A stretch of DNA of 64,000 nucleotides from Bacteroidota bacterium (lineage in GTDB: Bacteria > Bacteroidota > Bacteroidia > B-17B0 > Aurantibacillaceae): contig JAFDXR010000013.1 of assembly GCA_018267825.1 (NCBI GenBank), positions 140,275-204,274 of the forward strand, written 5' to 3'. The translations under genes were made by a program, and so were the position numbers. How positions within the stretch are numbered: position 1 is the stretch's first letter; each line of letters opens with the position of its first letter. Shown here one piece after another: positions 25,601 through 35,782 of this stretch. The notes under the pieces are model-generated. The model made no database searches. It saw only the letters and a list, made by a program, of their open reading frames with translations, and was not told where the DNA came from.

Positions 25601-25629
25601 TTTTTGTTGTTTTTAAAACAATGTTTTTG

Positions 25630-25848
25630 TTATTTATAGCGATATGATATTCTTGCCTTACTCAGGTCATAAGGGCTCATTTCCAGCCTCACTTTGTCAC
25701 CCACCAGAATTTTGATGTAGTGCATCCTCATCTTACCTGATATATGTGCCGTAACAACATGCCCGTTTTCCAACTCCACACGGAACATGGCATTACTGAG
25801 CGATTCAATGATGGTACCGTCTAACTCTATATTTGATTGTTTAGCCAT
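25630..25848 (-). CDS. infA: Translation initiation factor IF-1
   Basis: A 72-aa OB-fold factor that binds the 30S A site during initiation. [20 protein letters not shown] is followed by [20 protein letters not shown] and [20 protein letters not shown], with the usual basic-aromatic end RISYRYK. The gene starts 2 bp after secY; the map gene often found between them in other bacteria is absent. Confidence 0.97.
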   Translation of the reverse strand: MAKQSNIELDGTIIESLSNAMFRVELENGHVVTAHISGKMRMHYIKILVGDKVRLEMSPYDLSKARISYRYK

Positions 25849-25850
25849 AG

Positions 25851-27185
25851 TTAAGCCTGTTGCTGCATCATCATTTGGTTAGACGTACGGCCCTTGATAC
25901 GACCGCTCTTCATTAAACCATCGTAATGACGGTTCAATAAATAAGTTTCTATTTGCTGCAGGGTATCCAATACAACCCCCACAAGGATCAATAATGATGT
26001 ACCACCGAAGAAGTCTGCAAATGCACTGCTGATTCCCAGTTTAATTGCAATAGAAGGTAAAATCGCTACCAGGGCCAGAAAAATAGAACCCGGTAAAGTA
26101 ATGCGTGACATGACCTGATCAATGAATTCAGCTGTTTTCTTACCTGGTTTCACTCCCGGTACAAAACCTCCGTTACGTTTCATATCATCAGCCAGTTGAT
26201 TCGGATTAATCATGATGGCTGTGTAGAAATAGGTAAAGAGGATAATCAGAGTTGCGAAAATAAGATTATACCATACACCGTAACGTTGTGAAAAGACACC
26301 ACCATTACCTCCGGAGAATCCGGAGATAGCTGCCGGAATAAACATGATAGCCTGGGCGAAGATGATAGGCATTACACCTGCAGCATTTACTTTTAATGGT
26401 AAGTACTGTCTCACACCGCCATATTGTTTATTTCCAACGATTTTCTTGGCAAACTGAACCGGAATACGGCGTGTACCCTGAACGAGCATGATACAGCCAA
26501 CGATTACGAACAGCAGGAACACGATTTCGAGGAGGAACATGATCAGACCGCCACCCGAGTTTAAGCGTGAACCGAATTCAGATGTAATTGCAAATGGTAA
26601 GCGGGAAATGATACCGATCATGATGATCAGGGAAATACCGTTTCCGATACCTTTATCGGTAATACGTTCACCAAGCCACATGATAAACATAGTACCTGCC
26701 ACGAGAATAAGTGTAGACTGAATACCGAACCATGTATGGTCGATGGCTACAACACCGGCTTTGGTGTACACCTGGGAAGCCAGGTAGCCGGGAGCCTGCA
26801 CAGCAGTAACCAATACGGTTAAAATACGTGTATACTGATTGATTTTCTTACGACCGCTTTCTCCTTCTTTCTGCAGTTTCTGGAAGTAAGGCACAGCCAT
26901 CCCCAATAACTGGATAATAATGGATGAGGTAATGTACGGCATGATACCCAAGCCAAAGATAGAGGCGCGTGAAAATGCACCACCCGCAAAGGCGTTGATC
27001 AAGCCGATAATGCCGCTGTCGCTTGCGTTTTTATTCGCATCAGACAGAGCTTCCACGTTGATACCCGGAAGCACGACATAAGAACCGAGCCTGTAGATGA
27101 GGATAAGACCCAGCGTCGTTAAGATCCGCTGTTTCAGCTCCTCTATCTTCCAGATGTTCTGAAGTGTTTCAAAAAAGCGCTTCAT
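25851..27185 (-). CDS. secY: Sec translocon subunit SecY
   Basis: A 444-aa polytopic membrane protein with ten hydrophobic helices, the core of the SecYEG channel. Recognised by [20 protein letters not shown] at TM1, the plug region [20 protein letters not shown], and the cytoplasmic C5 loop [18 protein letters not shown], which contacts the ribosome and SecA. It lies between rplO and infA as the end of the spc-type segment. All secreted proteins in this window, including the T9SS substrates, first cross the inner membrane here. Confidence 0.97.
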   Translation of the reverse strand: MKRFFETLQNIWKIEELKQRILTTLGLILIYRLGSYVVLPGINVEALSDANKNASDSGIIGLINAFAGGAFSRASIFGLGIMPYITSSIIIQLLGMAVPYFQKLQKEGESGRKKINQYTRILTVLVTAVQAPGYLASQVYTKAGVVAIDHTWFGIQSTLILVAGTMFIMWLGERITDKGIGNGISLIIMIGIISRLPFAITSEFGSRLNSGGGLIMFLLEIVFLLFVIVGCIMLVQGTRRIPVQFAKKIVGNKQYGGVRQYLPLKVNAAGVMPIIFAQAIMFIPAAISGFSGGNGGVFSQRYGVWYNLIFATLIILFTYFYTAIMINPNQLADDMKRNGGFVPGVKPGKKTAEFIDQVMSRITLPGSIFLALVAILPSIAIKLGISSAFADFFGGTSLLILVGVVLDTLQQIETYLLNRHYDGLMKSGRIKGRTSNQMMMQQQA

Positions 27186-27188
27186 AAA

Positions 27189-27635
27189 TTACAGTTGTGT
27201 AGCTACACCACCTTTAGCTTCTACGGCTTGTTTAGCAGTAGCGGTAAATGCGTGAGCTTTGATATCAATTTTAGATTTTAATTCGCCACGGCCTAAGATT
27301 TTGATCAGGTCGTTTTTAGAGGCAATACCGTTTTTAATCAATACTTCCGGTGTGATCTCGGTAACTTTAGCAGTTTCGATCAGCAGCTGGATAGCATCGA
27401 GGTTAACACCACGGTATTCAACACGGTTAATGTTTTTGAAACCGAATTTCGGTGTACGGCGCTGTAAAGGCATCTGACCACCTTCGAAACCACGTTTACG
27501 TGAGTATCCTGAACGTGACTGGGCACCTTTATGACCACGTGTAGCTGTTCCACCACCGCCGGAGCCTTGTCCGCGACCTCTTCTGTAATTCGATTTTACT
27601 GAACCTTTTGCAGGTTTTAATGTATTTAATTTCAT
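27189..27635 (-). CDS. rplO: 50S ribosomal protein L15
   Basis: A 148-aa late-assembly protein of the 50S subunit. Basic Gly-rich N-terminus (MKLNTLKPAKGSVKSNYRRG, then GSGGGGTATRGHKGAQSRSG), then RTPKFGFKNINRVEYRGVNL and the alpha/beta C-terminal domain. 3 bp before secY and 13 bp after rpmD. Confidence 0.97.
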   Translation of the reverse strand: MKLNTLKPAKGSVKSNYRRGRGQGSGGGGTATRGHKGAQSRSGYSRKRGFEGGQMPLQRRTPKFGFKNINRVEYRGVNLDAIQLLIETAKVTEITPEVLIKNGIASKNDLIKILGRGELKSKIDIKAHAFTATAKQAVEAKGGVATQL

Positions 27636-27648
27636 CTTGTGTTCTTAA

Positions 27649-27828
27649 TTAAATAGATTCAACTTTCACTAAGTGAGCTACCGCGTTGATCATTCCCTGA
27701 ATTTGCGGAGTTACTTCTTTTTCGATGCTTGTGTTTGTTCTTTTGAACCCAAGTGCTTCAACAGTTAAACGTTGTTTTGCTGTTCTCTTAGACACACTTT
27801 TTACAAGCGTAATTTTAACCTTTGCCAT
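27649..27828 (-). CDS. rpmD: 50S ribosomal protein L30
   Basis: A 59-codon gene beginning MAKVKITLVKSVSKRTAKQR, with the conserved LGFKRTNTSIE loop and a final helix QGMINAVAHLVKVE. It is in its canonical place between rpsE and rplO, with gaps of 12 and 13 bp. Confidence 0.95.
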   Translation of the reverse strand: MAKVKITLVKSVSKRTAKQRLTVEALGFKRTNTSIEKEVTPQIQGMINAVAHLVKVESI

Positions 27829-27840
27829 ATCTGTTCAATA

Positions 27841-28359
27841 TTATCCGTTAAACACTCTATCTAAAGAAATTCCACGTTGCTGAGCCACAGAAATAGGGTC
27901 GCGCATTTTAGATAAAGCATCGATTGTTGCTTTTACTACGTTGTGTGGGTTCGAAGATCCTTTTGATTTTGCTAATACATCGGTTACTCCTACACTTTCA
28001 AGTACGGCACGCATCGCACCACCGGCAATTACACCGGTACCGTGAGCAGCTGGTTTCAGGAATACACGTGATCCACCGAATTTTCCGTTTTCTTCATGTG
28101 GAACAGTACCTTTCAGGATCGATACTTTCACTAAGTTTTTCTTAGCATCATCGATTCCTTTGGTAATAGCATCTGTTACCTCGTTGGCTTTACCAAGACC
28201 GTAACCAACAACACCTTTTTCATCGCCTACTACCACGATAGCAGCGAAACTGAAATGGCGTCCACCTTTTGTAACTTTGGTTACACGTTGGATAGCAACC
28301 AGCTTATCTTTTAATTCGATGTCGCTTGACTTTACTTTTTTTACAACTTCTTTTGACAT
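27841..28359 (-). CDS. rpsE: 30S ribosomal protein S5
   Basis: A 172-aa protein of the 30S body that affects accuracy and has a dsRBD-like N-terminal domain: [20 protein letters not shown], then [17 protein letters not shown], and the C-terminal domain with [20 protein letters not shown]. Between rplR and rpmD. Confidence 0.97.
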   Translation of the reverse strand: MSKEVVKKVKSSDIELKDKLVAIQRVTKVTKGGRHFSFAAIVVVGDEKGVVGYGLGKANEVTDAITKGIDDAKKNLVKVSILKGTVPHEENGKFGGSRVFLKPAAHGTGVIAGGAMRAVLESVGVTDVLAKSKGSSNPHNVVKATIDALSKMRDPISVAQQRGISLDRVFNG

Positions 28360-28390
28360 TGTCTGTATGTATATCTTCTGTTTATACTAA

Positions 28391-28744
28391 TTAGAATTTT
28401 AATCCGCCTTCGCGAGCACCTTCAGCCAGGGATTTAACACGGCCGTGATATAAGTAACCATTACGATCGAAAGCAATAGCAGAGATACCGGCAGCCTGAG
28501 CTTTTTCAGCGATGGTTTTCCCAACCAGTTTCGCTTGTTCCGATTTGTTCACTTTTGCAGCTTTAATCGTTTTATCATTTGATCCGGCAGCCAGGATTGT
28601 TTTACCTGATTTGTCATCGATCAATTGTGCGTAGATATCAGTGTTGCTGCGAAACACGGTTAAACGTGGAGTTGTTGCAGTACCATTGATGGTCTTACGG
28701 ATTTTATATTTGATTTTTTGTCTTCTTGACGCTTTTGTTGCCAT
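28391..28744 (-). CDS. rplR: 50S ribosomal protein L18
   Basis: A 117-aa 5S rRNA-binding protein. [20 protein letters not shown] and the C-terminal [20 protein letters not shown] identify it. 31 bp upstream of rpsE and 45 bp downstream of rplF. Confidence 0.97.
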   Translation of the reverse strand: MATKASRRQKIKYKIRKTINGTATTPRLTVFRSNTDIYAQLIDDKSGKTILAAGSNDKTIKAAKVNKSEQAKLVGKTIAEKAQAAGISAIAFDRNGYLYHGRVKSLAEGAREGGLKF

Positions 28745-28789
28745 CTTTCCAGTTTTTTAAAGATGATTTGTACTAATTGAATTAACCTA

Positions 28790-29341
28790 TTATTTACCCG
28801 CTGCTTTACCTGCTTTACGGCGCAATACTTCGCCCACGAATTTGATACCTTTACCTTTGTACGGCTCTGGTTTACGTAATGAGCGGATTTTTGCGGCAAC
28901 CATCCCTACCAGTTGTTTGTCAGCACTCTCTAAAGTGATTTTAGGGTTCTGACCTTTTTCTGAAGCGGTGGTCAATTTAATTTCTTTTGGAAGTTCGATG
29001 AGAACGTTGTGAGAGTAACCAAGTGCTAACTCCAGTAATTGACCTTTGTTAGAAGCACGGTAACCTACACCTACTAACTCCTGCTCGATTTTATATCCTT
29101 CAGACACACCTTTTACCATGTTGGCGATCAGGGCACGGTATAAGCCGTGTAATGCACGGTGACGTTTCTGATCGGTAGGACGGGTAACATTTACTTTTCC
29201 GTCTTCTACTTTTACGGTGATATCTGCATCAATGGTTTGGCTTAATTCGCCTAATTTACCTTTTACAGTAACAGTGTTTCCTGCTACTTTAACCTCTACT
29301 CCGGCAGGTAATGCGATTGGTAATTTTCCTATACGTGACAT
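28790..29341 (-). CDS. rplF: 50S ribosomal protein L6
   Basis: A 183-aa protein at the base of the factor-binding stalk, made of two similar domains. MSRIGKLPIALPAGV at the N-terminus and the signature KPEPYKGKGIKFVGEVLRRK near the C-terminus are clear. Follows rpsH with a 24-bp gap. Confidence 0.97.
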   Translation of the reverse strand: MSRIGKLPIALPAGVEVKVAGNTVTVKGKLGELSQTIDADITVKVEDGKVNVTRPTDQKRHRALHGLYRALIANMVKGVSEGYKIEQELVGVGYRASNKGQLLELALGYSHNVLIELPKEIKLTTASEKGQNPKITLESADKQLVGMVAAKIRSLRKPEPYKGKGIKFVGEVLRRKAGKAAGK

Positions 29342-29365
29342 ACTGTTTTTCCTCCTTCGCTTAAA

Positions 29366-29764
29366 TTATGATACAAAACATAATACTTCACCGCCAACAT
29401 TTTGTTTGCGGGCTTCTTTGTCGGTCATCACGCCTTTGGAGGTAGAAATGATCGCTACACCTAAGCCGTTTAATACTTTTGGCATGGTTTCAACGCCGCT
29501 GTATTTACGAAGACCTGGTTTGGAAATACGGTCCAGTGTACGGATAGCTGATTGTTTTGTTACCGGGTGGTACTTGAGGGCGATTTTGATAACACCTTGT
29601 TTGTTATCGGTTGCCTCGAATTTGTAGTTAAGGATGTAACCTTTTTCGAAAAGGATTTTAGTAATCTCTTTTTTCAGGTTTGAAGCCGGAACTTCTACTA
29701 CTCTGTGGTTTGCTTTGATAGCGTTCCTGACACGTGTCAGGTAATCTGATATTGTATCTGTCAT
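29366..29764 (-). CDS. rpsH: 30S ribosomal protein S8
   Basis: A 132-aa 16S rRNA-binding protein and, in E. coli, the translational regulator of the spc operon. [20 protein letters not shown] is at the N-terminus and the core [20 protein letters not shown] at the C-terminus. The unusually long 134-bp gap before it contains a promoter element and hairpins, consistent with control of the downstream genes starting here. Confidence 0.97.
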   Translation of the reverse strand: MTDTISDYLTRVRNAIKANHRVVEVPASNLKKEITKILFEKGYILNYKFEATDNKQGVIKIALKYHPVTKQSAIRTLDRISKPGLRKYSGVETMPKVLNGLGVAIISTSKGVMTDKEARKQNVGGEVLCFVS

Positions 29765-29782
29765 TTTTATTGGTTTTATATG

Positions 29783-29846
29783 TTATCCCGCACGCAGGAT
29801 AATTATATTTAACTTCCCTTATGTCTGCCCGAAAAAGCCTTTGGCT
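29783..29846 (-). promoter_or_regulatory. Structured leader region of rpsH
   Basis: Between the -7 element at 29860-29867 and the rpsH ATG lie a 6-bp stem (29783-29788 with 29797-29802, 8-nt loop) and a 4-bp stem with a 3-nt loop (29836-29846). The leader would be about 90 nt. In E. coli S8 represses its own operon through an mRNA site near rplE; a functional analogue here is plausible but unproven. Confidence 0.45.
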
Positions 29847-29859
29847 GTTTCAGGGCCTG

Positions 29860-29867
29860 CAAAGATA
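29860..29867 (-). promoter_or_regulatory. Bacteroidota -7 element (TATCTTTG) inside the cluster
   Basis: TATCTTTG on the minus strand is identical to the -7 box of the rpsL promoter. It lies in the rpsN-rpsH gap and suggests an internal promoter for rpsH onward. There is no clear TTTG at the expected -33 distance. Confidence 0.5.
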
Positions 29868-29898
29868 CGAAAATTTCCGTATCTCCCGCATTTTTTTA

Positions 29899-30168
29899 TT
29901 ACCAGCTCGATTTGGTAACACCCGGGATTAACCCGAACACTGCCATTTCGCGGAAAGTAACACGGCTGATGCCGAAATTACGCATATATCCGCGTGGACG
30001 ACCTGTTAATTTGCAGCGGTTACGCATACGCACTTTCGCTGAATTTTTAGGTAATTTCTGTAATTCAGAGTATTTACCCTCTTTTTTCAGTTGTTCGCGT
30101 CTTTCAGCGTATAACTCTACTAATTTTGCTCTTTTGGCCTCACGGGCCTTCATAGATTCTTTTGCCAT
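29899..30168 (-). CDS. rpsN: 30S ribosomal protein S14 (zinc-free type)
   Basis: An 89-aa S14 of the longer form without zinc ligands; only one Cys is present ([20 protein letters not shown]). It begins [20 protein letters not shown]. Located between rplE and rpsH. No zinc-ribbon paralogue is seen in the window. Confidence 0.97.
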   Translation of the reverse strand: MAKESMKAREAKRAKLVELYAERREQLKKEGKYSELQKLPKNSAKVRMRNRCKLTGRPRGYMRNFGISRVTFREMAVFGLIPGVTKSSW

Positions 30169-30184
30169 TCTCTATTTTGATCTA

Positions 30185-30742
30185 TTATTTACGTTTAAAT
30201 GGAATTCCGAATTCAGCTAATAAAGCATGAGCTTCTTTGTCGGTAGGTGCAGATGTTACGAAAGTAATATCCATACCCTGAATTTTGCTCACTTTATCAA
30301 TATCGATTTCAGGGAAAATGATTTGCTCGGTGATACCCAGTGTATAGTTACCACGGCCATCAAATCCTTTATCGTTTACGCCTTTGAAATCACGAATACG
30401 TGGTAATGCAGAAGCGATCAAACGATCCAGGAATTCATACATTTTATCGCCACGGAGTGTTACGCGAACACCGATAGCTACACCTTTACGTAATTTAAAG
30501 TTCGAAATATCTTTGGTTGAGTATGTAGGAACTGCTTTCTGACCGGTAATGGTGGTCATTTCTTTTACTGCAGACTCAATCATTTTCTTATCGGATACGG
30601 CATCGCCTACACCCTGGTTGATACAGATCTTCTGTAATTTAGGAACCTGCATAACGCTTGAATAAGCAAATTGCTTTTTCAGGTTATCAACGATTTCTGC
30701 TTTGTATTTATCCTTTAATCTAGGAGAATAAGTTGTTGCCAT
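30185..30742 (-). CDS. rplE: 50S ribosomal protein L5
   Basis: A 185-aa 5S rRNA-binding protein that contacts the P-site t[20 protein letters not shown], then [14 protein letters not shown], FRLxxG-type strand [15 protein letters not shown] and the C-terminal [20 protein letters not shown]. Its ATG overlaps the rplX stop by one base (TAATG), so the two are translationally coupled. Confidence 0.97.
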   Translation of the reverse strand: MATTYSPRLKDKYKAEIVDNLKKQFAYSSVMQVPKLQKICINQGVGDAVSDKKMIESAVKEMTTITGQKAVPTYSTKDISNFKLRKGVAIGVRVTLRGDKMYEFLDRLIASALPRIRDFKGVNDKGFDGRGNYTLGITEQIIFPEIDIDKVSKIQGMDITFVTSAPTDKEAHALLAEFGIPFKRK

Positions 30743-31059
30743 TATTTAATCGCCTCCTTGCTTTTTTTAGAGTAACGTTCTATTTTATTTGTTTTTTCGC
30801 TCACGCGACGGCCTACACGTACAGTTTTACCACCTTCAACAAACATGAGGTTTGAAATGTGGATAGAACCTTCCTGTTTCACAATACCACCATTGGTATT
30901 TTTAGCACTTGGTTTAGAGTGCTTGCTGATCATGTTAACACCTTCAACAACCGCTCTGTTTTTTTTCAGGTCGATCGAGGTGATTTTTCCTTCCTGGCCT
31001 CTTGATTCGCCAGAAATGACTCTAACTGTATCGCCTTTTTTTAATTTTAACTTTGACAT
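30742..31059 (-). CDS. rplX: 50S ribosomal protein L24
   Basis: A 105-aa assembly-initiating protein with a KOW motif: [20 protein letters not shown] and [20 protein letters not shown]. The ATG at 31059 is preferred over the TTG at 31068, which adds only three residues upstream of the normal N-terminus. Confidence 0.96.
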   Translation of the reverse strand: MSKLKLKKGDTVRVISGESRGQEGKITSIDLKKNRAVVEGVNMISKHSKPSAKNTNGGIVKQEGSIHISNLMFVEGGKTVRVGRRVSEKTNKIERYSKKSKEAIK

Positions 31060-31079
31060 TTTTTCCAAACGTTATAATA

Positions 31080-31448
31080 TTAAAGCACTTCCGGTGCCAA
31101 TGAGATAATTTTCATGAATTGTTTATCGCGCAATTCTCTCGCTACCGGGCCGAAAATACGTGTACCACGGATCTCATCAGCCTGGTTGAGTAATACAACT
31201 GCATTGTCATCGAAACGGATATAAGAACCATCCTGACGACGGATTTCTTTTTTCGTTCTAACGATAACTGCTTTGCTTACAGTCCCTTTTTTAACGTTAC
31301 CAGAAGGTAAAGCATGTTTTACAGTAACAACTATTTTATCGCCTACAGAAGCGTAACGTTTTCTTGTACCGCCTAATACACGGATAACCAATACTTCTTT
31401 GGCACCGCTATTGTCCGCTACTGTTAATCTTGATTCGTTTTGTACCAT
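31080..31448 (-). CDS. rplN: 50S ribosomal protein L14
   Basis: A 122-aa protein near the factor-binding site that forms an intersubunit bridge. [20 protein letters not shown] and the final [20 protein letters not shown] stretch are diagnostic. 20-bp gap to rpsQ and 20-bp gap to rplX. Confidence 0.97.
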   Translation of the reverse strand: MVQNESRLTVADNSGAKEVLVIRVLGGTRKRYASVGDKIVVTVKHALPSGNVKKGTVSKAVIVRTKKEIRRQDGSYIRFDDNAVVLLNQADEIRGTRIFGPVARELRDKQFMKIISLAPEVL

Positions 31449-31469
31449 TTCTTCAACTCTTTAAAAAGA

Positions 31470-31727
31470 TTATTTAACTTTCTCCAATACTTCTACTAAA
31501 CGCCAGTTTTTGGTTTTACTCAAAGGGCGTGTTTCGGCGATTTTTACTGTGTCACCAATGCTGCATTCGTTTTTCTCATCGTGAGCAACGAATTTAGAGG
31601 TTTTATTTACGAATTTACCGTATTTCGGGTGTTTTACTTTACGCATCACTGCTACAACAATCGATTTTGACATCTTGTTGCTGGTTACCACTCCGATTTT
31701 CTCTTTTCTTAAATTTCTTTCTTCCAT
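31470..31727 (-). CDS. rpsQ: 30S ribosomal protein S17
   Basis: An 85-aa OB-fold protein of the 30S body: [40 protein letters not shown] and the [18 protein letters not shown] end. Directly after rpmC (8-bp gap). Confidence 0.97.
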   Translation of the reverse strand: MEERNLRKEKIGVVTSNKMSKSIVVAVMRKVKHPKYGKFVNKTSKFVAHDEKNECSIGDTVKIAETRPLSKTKNWRLVEVLEKVK

Positions 31728-31735
31728 GGCCTCGA

Positions 31736-31930
31736 TTATTTAGCTTGGTTACGTTTAGTTAATTCAGTTTTTAAGCGAGCCACGGTTCTGCGGGCCGAGC
31801 GAATTTTGATAGGGTTTTCTATCGGAGAAATAGCATGATTGAGGCTTAATTTGCCAAGTGCTGCCTGCTCTTCTCTTACTTTGTCCTGTAACTCTGCAGT
31901 TGACAGGGTTACGATATCTTTATTTTTCAT
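31736..31930 (-). CDS. rpmC: 50S ribosomal protein L29
   Basis: A 64-aa helical hairpin at the exit tunnel mouth, recognised by the [20 protein letters not shown] and [20 protein letters not shown] helices. The gap separating it from rplP upstream is 106 bp, far longer than usual, and carries a large hairpin. Confidence 0.96.
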   Translation of the reverse strand: MKNKDIVTLSTAELQDKVREEQAALGKLSLNHAISPIENPIKIRSARRTVARLKTELTKRNQAK

Positions 31931-31955
31931 TGGTCTTTATTTATTTGTTTTATAT

Positions 31956-32018
31956 CCGGCGAAAACCCCTGCATGTGTTTCTTTCAAGTTCCGACGTTGA
32001 ACTAAAGACATGCCCCGG
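31956..32018 (-). promoter_or_regulatory. Large hairpin in the rplP-rpmC gap
   Basis: A long interrupted stem centred on a 7-nt loop: 31971-31976 with 32008-32013 (6 bp), 31981-31984 with 32004-32007 (4 bp) and 31987-31991 with 31999-32003 (5 bp), with two small bulges on one side only. Matching CCGG boxes sit outside it (31956-31959 and 32015-32018). No T-run follows. It may be a ribosomal-protein-binding leader or a processing site for the transcript segment starting at rpmC. Confidence 0.5.
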
Positions 32019-32036
32019 CCTCACCAAATTTTTTTA

Positions 32037-32465
32037 TTACGCCTGATCAGCTACGTAATCTCTGCGAACCACAAATTTTGTTACGATCGGCAATTTCTGT
32101 GCGGCTAAACGTAAAGCCTCTTTTGCAGTTTCGAGTGGAACACCTTCCGCTTCAAAAATCATACGGCCACGTTTTACAGGAGCAACCCAATATTCAGGAG
32201 CACCTTTACCTTTACCCATACGAACCTCTGCTGGTTTTTTAGTCACAGGTTTGTCTGGGAAAATACGGATCCAAACTTGTCCTTCACGTTTCATGTAACG
32301 TGTAATCGCAATACGAGCAGCTTCGATCTGACGGGCAGTTACCCAAGATTCGTCTAACGCTTTAATACCAAATGAACCGAAGGCTAATTGATCGCCACGT
32401 TTGGCGTTGCCTTTCATTTTCATTTTCTGCGTTTTTCTAAACTTCGTTCTTTTTGGCTGTAACAT
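32037..32465 (-). CDS. rplP: 50S ribosomal protein L16
   Basis: A 142-aa protein at the A-site entrance: [20 protein letters not shown], then [20 protein letters not shown], the [20 protein letters not shown] signature and the C-terminal helix. Arg in the VPLET/RMGKGKG loop region is normal. Confidence 0.97.
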   Translation of the reverse strand: MLQPKRTKFRKTQKMKMKGNAKRGDQLAFGSFGIKALDESWVTARQIEAARIAITRYMKREGQVWIRIFPDKPVTKKPAEVRMGKGKGAPEYWVAPVKRGRMIFEAEGVPLETAKEALRLAAQKLPIVTKFVVRRDYVADQA

Positions 32466-32501
32466 TGTACTAATTCTTTATATAATTCAAAAAATCTCTA
32501 A

Positions 32502-33254
32502 TTATTTATCGTCTTTTTTCGGACCTCTTTTACCGCGGCCACCGAATTTAGGACCTGGTGTATTCGGACGTGCATTGTCACCACCTTTTTTCTCTTTGGC
32601 AAGACCAAAGTTAGGCGATAAATCGCGTTTACCGAAAACCTCACCTTTGCAGATCCACACTTTTACACCGATACGGCCATAAGTTGTGTGAGCTTCTGCT
32701 ACTGCGTAGTCGATATCAGCACGCAGTGTATGCAATGGTGTACGTCCTTCTTTGTAACCTTCGGTACGTGCCATCTCAGCACCACCTAAACGGCCGGATA
32801 CTTTGATTTTGATACCTTCAGCTCCCATACGCATGGTAGAAGCGATAGACATTTTTGCCGCACGACGGAAAGAGATACGTCCTTCGATCTGACGGGCAAT
32901 ACTGTCGGCAACCAAACGGGCATCCACTTCCGGACGTTTGATCTCAAATATGTTGATTTGGATTTCTTTGGTTGTTAATTTTTTCAACTCTTCTTTCAGT
33001 TTATCAACTTCTTTACCGCCTTTACCGATAATGATACCCGGACGTGCAGTATTGATGGTAACTGTAATTAATTTCAGAGTTCTTTCGATAACAATTTTAG
33101 AAATACTTCCTTTAGGTAAACGTGCTTTTAAGTACGTTCTGATTTTTTCGTCTTCCACTAATTTGTCGGAATAGTCTCTTCCACCATACCAGTTAGAATC
33201 CCAACCTTTGATGATACCTAAACGTAAACCTATCGGATTTGCTTTTTGTCCCAT
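32502..33254 (-). CDS. rpsC: 30S ribosomal protein S3
   Basis: A 250-aa KH-domain protein at the mRNA entry site: [20 protein letters not shown], the KH motif [16 protein letters not shown] and the C-terminal domain with [20 protein letters not shown]. The last about 35 residues are a Gly/Lys/Pro-rich basic tail ([17 protein letters not shown]) typical of the phylum. Confidence 0.97.
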   Translation of the reverse strand: MGQKANPIGLRLGIIKGWDSNWYGGRDYSDKLVEDEKIRTYLKARLPKGSISKIVIERTLKLITVTINTARPGIIIGKGGKEVDKLKEELKKLTTKEIQINIFEIKRPEVDARLVADSIARQIEGRISFRRAAKMSIASTMRMGAEGIKIKVSGRLGGAEMARTEGYKEGRTPLHTLRADIDYAVAEAHTTYGRIGVKVWICKGEVFGKRDLSPNFGLAKEKKGGDNARPNTPGPKFGGRGKRGPKKDDK

Positions 33255-33266
33255 TTCTTTTATTTA

Positions 33267-33659
33267 TTAATTTTTTGTGTCTAAAACTAAAGTTACGTGA
33301 TTTGAACGCTTTCTGATTCTGTAGCCGCGGCCTTGTGGGGCTGTACGCAGGCGTTTCATCATCAGGGCACTGTCAACCGTGATCTCTTTTACGAACAATG
33401 TGTTCTCATCAGGGCGAGAGCCAGTTTTAGCTTCGTAATTAGCAATAGCTGATTTTAATAATTTTTCCAAACGAGTGGAAGCTTCGCGCGTATTGAATTT
33501 TAACACGTTTAATGCTTTATATGCTTCCATACCTCTTACTAAATCCGCAACCTGGCGCATTTTACGAGGCGATGTAGGGCAGCTGTTCAGCTTAGCAAAA
33601 TATTTGCTTTTGTTAGCTTCTTTACGTGCCTCTGCTACTAATCTTTTTCTTTTTCCCAT
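33267..33659 (-). CDS. rplV: 50S ribosomal protein L22
   Basis: A 130-aa exit-tunnel protein: [20 protein letters not shown] at the N-terminus and the long hairpin with [20 protein letters not shown] near the C-terminus. 12 bp before rpsC. Confidence 0.97.
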   Translation of the reverse strand: MGKRKRLVAEARKEANKSKYFAKLNSCPTSPRKMRQVADLVRGMEAYKALNVLKFNTREASTRLEKLLKSAIANYEAKTGSRPDENTLFVKEITVDSALMMKRLRTAPQGRGYRIRKRSNHVTLVLDTKN

Positions 33660-33681
33660 TACTGAAATTCTTTATAGCTAA

Positions 33682-33951
33682 TTACTTTTTGTTATTACCT
33701 GAGTGTCCTTTGAAGGTACGGGTTAATGAAAACTCACCTAATTTATGACCTACCATGTTCTCTGTAACATAAACCGGTACAAATTTGTTACCGTTATGCA
33801 CAGCAAATGTATGACCCACCATTTCAGGGAAAATCATAGAACGACGTGCCCAAGTTTTCAGTACGGTTTTTTTGTTACTCTCATTCATCTGAGTAACTTT
33901 TTTCTCCAGGTTGTGGTCGATAAAAGGACCTTTTTTTAATGATCTTGCCAT
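33682..33951 (-). CDS. rpsS: 30S ribosomal protein S19
   Basis: An 89-aa head protein: [20 protein letters not shown], the [20 protein letters not shown] block and [19 protein letters not shown] perfect hairpin lies in the 68-bp gap between its ATG and the rplB stop. Confidence 0.97.
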   Translation of the reverse strand: MARSLKKGPFIDHNLEKKVTQMNESNKKTVLKTWARRSMIFPEMVGHTFAVHNGNKFVPVYVTENMVGHKLGEFSLTRTFKGHSGNNKK

Positions 33952-33978
33952 TTTCTGTTTTTGTGTTGTGAATCCTCA

Positions 33979-33997
33979 CTCCGGGCAGAACCCGGAG
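33979..33997. other. Perfect 7-bp GC-rich hairpin between rplB and rpsS
   Basis: CTCCGGG (33979-33985) and CCCGGAG (33991-33997) pair perfectly around a 5-nt loop. No T-run follows on the transcribed strand, so it is not a clear terminator. It may adjust relative levels of rpsS onward by pausing or RNA processing. Confidence 0.55.
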
Positions 33998-34019
33998 CGG
34001 GACCATTAAACGTGATTAA

Positions 34020-34844
34020 TTATTTTTTACGTCTTTCGATGATATGTTTGTTAGACGATTTTTTAGTGTAGCGGGTTTTGTAACCTTTAGCTGGTAAACC
34101 TTTGCGTGAGCGCGGGTGACCACCTGAAGCACGACCTTCACCACCACCCATTGGGTGATCAACAGGGTTCATTGCTACGGCACGTGTACGAGGACGACGA
34201 CCTAACCAGCGTTTGCGACCTGCTTTACCAGATCTTTCGAGGCTGTGATCAGGATTTGATGTAGCACCGATTGTAGCTTTGCAGGTAATCAGGATCATAC
34301 GAACCTCACCTGAAGGCATACGTAATACAGCGTATTTACCTTCGCGGGCAGTAAGCTGAGCGTAAGAGCCGGCACTGCGGGCTAATGCTCCACCCTGACC
34401 CGGGCGTAATTCGATGTTCGAAATGATAGTACCCAGAGGAATATCTGATAATAACATGCAGTTACCTACTTCTGGTGTGGCTTTAGGGCCTGACATTACT
34501 TTATTACCCACTTTTAAACCCTGTGGAGCAATGATGTAACGTTTCTCACCGTCTTTGTATGTAATCAGAGCGATACGAGCTGTACGGTTCGGATCGTACT
34601 CAATGGTTGTAACGGTTCCTTCGATCCCGTCTTTATCGCGTTTGAAATCAATAACACGATATAATTTTTTGTGCCCACCGCCAATATAGCGCATGGTCAT
34701 TTTACCTGTGTTATCACGACCACCGCTGTTGCGAACTGGTTCCAATAAGCTCTTTTCTGGTTTATTGGTTGTGATGTCAGAATTATCTGCCGCTATCTTA
34801 AAACGGAGAGCCGGTGTAAGCGGTCTGAATTTTTTTAATGCCAT
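34020..34844 (-). CDS. rplB: 50S ribosomal protein L2
   Basis: A 274-aa protein needed for peptidyl transfer and subunit association: [40 protein letters not shown], and the C-terminal [20 protein letters not shown] containing the conserved His. Located after rplW, 14 bp gap. Confidence 0.97.
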   Translation of the reverse strand: MALKKFRPLTPALRFKIAADNSDITTNKPEKSLLEPVRNSGGRDNTGKMTMRYIGGGHKKLYRVIDFKRDKDGIEGTVTTIEYDPNRTARIALITYKDGEKRYIIAPQGLKVGNKVMSGPKATPEVGNCMLLSDIPLGTIISNIELRPGQGGALARSAGSYAQLTAREGKYAVLRMPSGEVRMILITCKATIGATSNPDHSLERSGKAGRKRWLGRRPRTRAVAMNPVDHPMGGGEGRASGGHPRSRKGLPAKGYKTRYTKKSSNKHIIERRKK

Positions 34845-34858
34845 TGTAATCGGAAATT

Positions 34859-35149
34859 TTAAATGTTAGCGTAAAAATCTATTGTTTCACCTTGTTTTAA
34901 CGTTACAAAAGCACGTTTTGAACGGTTTACACGGCCAATCGCTAAGCCACGTGTGGTATTACGGGATTTAACCTTACCCACGTATTGTTGAGTATTTACA
35001 GAATCCACTTTCACTCCGTAAGCTGCTTCCACAGCTTTCTTGATCTGGATTTTGTTGGCGCTCTTATCTACTATAAAACCATAGCGATTCAACTTCTCAG
35101 CCAAAGAAGTCATCTTTTCGGTTATTATAGGTTTAATTAAAATTTCCAT
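34859..35149 (-). CDS. rplW: 50S ribosomal protein L23
   Basis: A 96-aa exit-tunnel protein and docking site for trigger factor and [23 protein letters not shown] type N-terminus, [20 protein letters not shown] and the [18 protein letters not shown] end. The start lies 1 bp from the rplD stop. Confidence 0.97.
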   Translation of the reverse strand: MEILIKPIITEKMTSLAEKLNRYGFIVDKSANKIQIKKAVEAAYGVKVDSVNTQQYVGKVKSRNTTRGLAIGRVNRSKRAFVTLKQGETIDFYANI

Positions 35150-35150
35150 T

Positions 35151-35780
35151 TTATTTGTTTAATATAGATTCAATTACTTTTACTGAACTCTCTGCTAATA
35201 TAACGTTTTGCGCGTTTACAATGTCGTAAGTATTTAACTCAGAAGCCGTTACAACTTTTGAGCGTTCCAAATTACGGGACGACAAATATACATTTTTATT
35301 TGTATCACCCAACACCACCAGCGTTTTTTTGTCTGAAAAATTAAGGTTTTTCAATAAATCAACGAAGTTTTTGGTTTTTGGAGCTTCAAAATTGAAGTCT
35401 TCCAGTACGGTAATCGCGTTTTCTTTTGCTTTGTATGTTAAAGCTGAGATACGGGCCAGGCGTTTTACTTTTTTGTTCAGTTTGAACGAGTAATCGCGTG
35501 GTTTAGGACCGAAAGCTCTACCGCCACCAACAAACACAGGTGATTTCATAGAACCCGCACGGGCTCCACCTGTACCTTTTTGACGTTTTAATTTTTTGGT
35601 TGTTCTTGCGATTTCAGCGCGCTCTTTTGCTTTGTGAGTACCCTGACGTTGAGCTGCAAGGAAATGTTTAACATCCAAGTAAATGCTGTGATCATTTGGT
35701 TCAGCCGCATAAATTGCGTCTACCAGATCCACTTTCTTGGCGGTTTTTTTACCGCTGATATTTAATACTTCTGCTTGCAT
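35151..35780 (-). CDS. rplD: 50S ribosomal protein L4
   Basis: A 209-aa exit-tunnel constriction protein and, in E. coli, the autoregulator of the S10 operon. The extended loop has [20 protein letters not shown] and [20 protein letters not shown]. The C-terminal alpha/beta domain includes [20 protein letters not shown]. Confidence 0.97.
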   Translation of the reverse strand: MQAEVLNISGKKTAKKVDLVDAIYAAEPNDHSIYLDVKHFLAAQRQGTHKAKERAEIARTTKKLKRQKGTGGARAGSMKSPVFVGGGRAFGPKPRDYSFKLNKKVKRLARISALTYKAKENAITVLEDFNFEAPKTKNFVDLLKNLNFSDKKTLVVLGDTNKNVYLSSRNLERSKVVTASELNTYDIVNAQNVILAESSVKVIESILNK

Positions 35781-35782
35781 GA

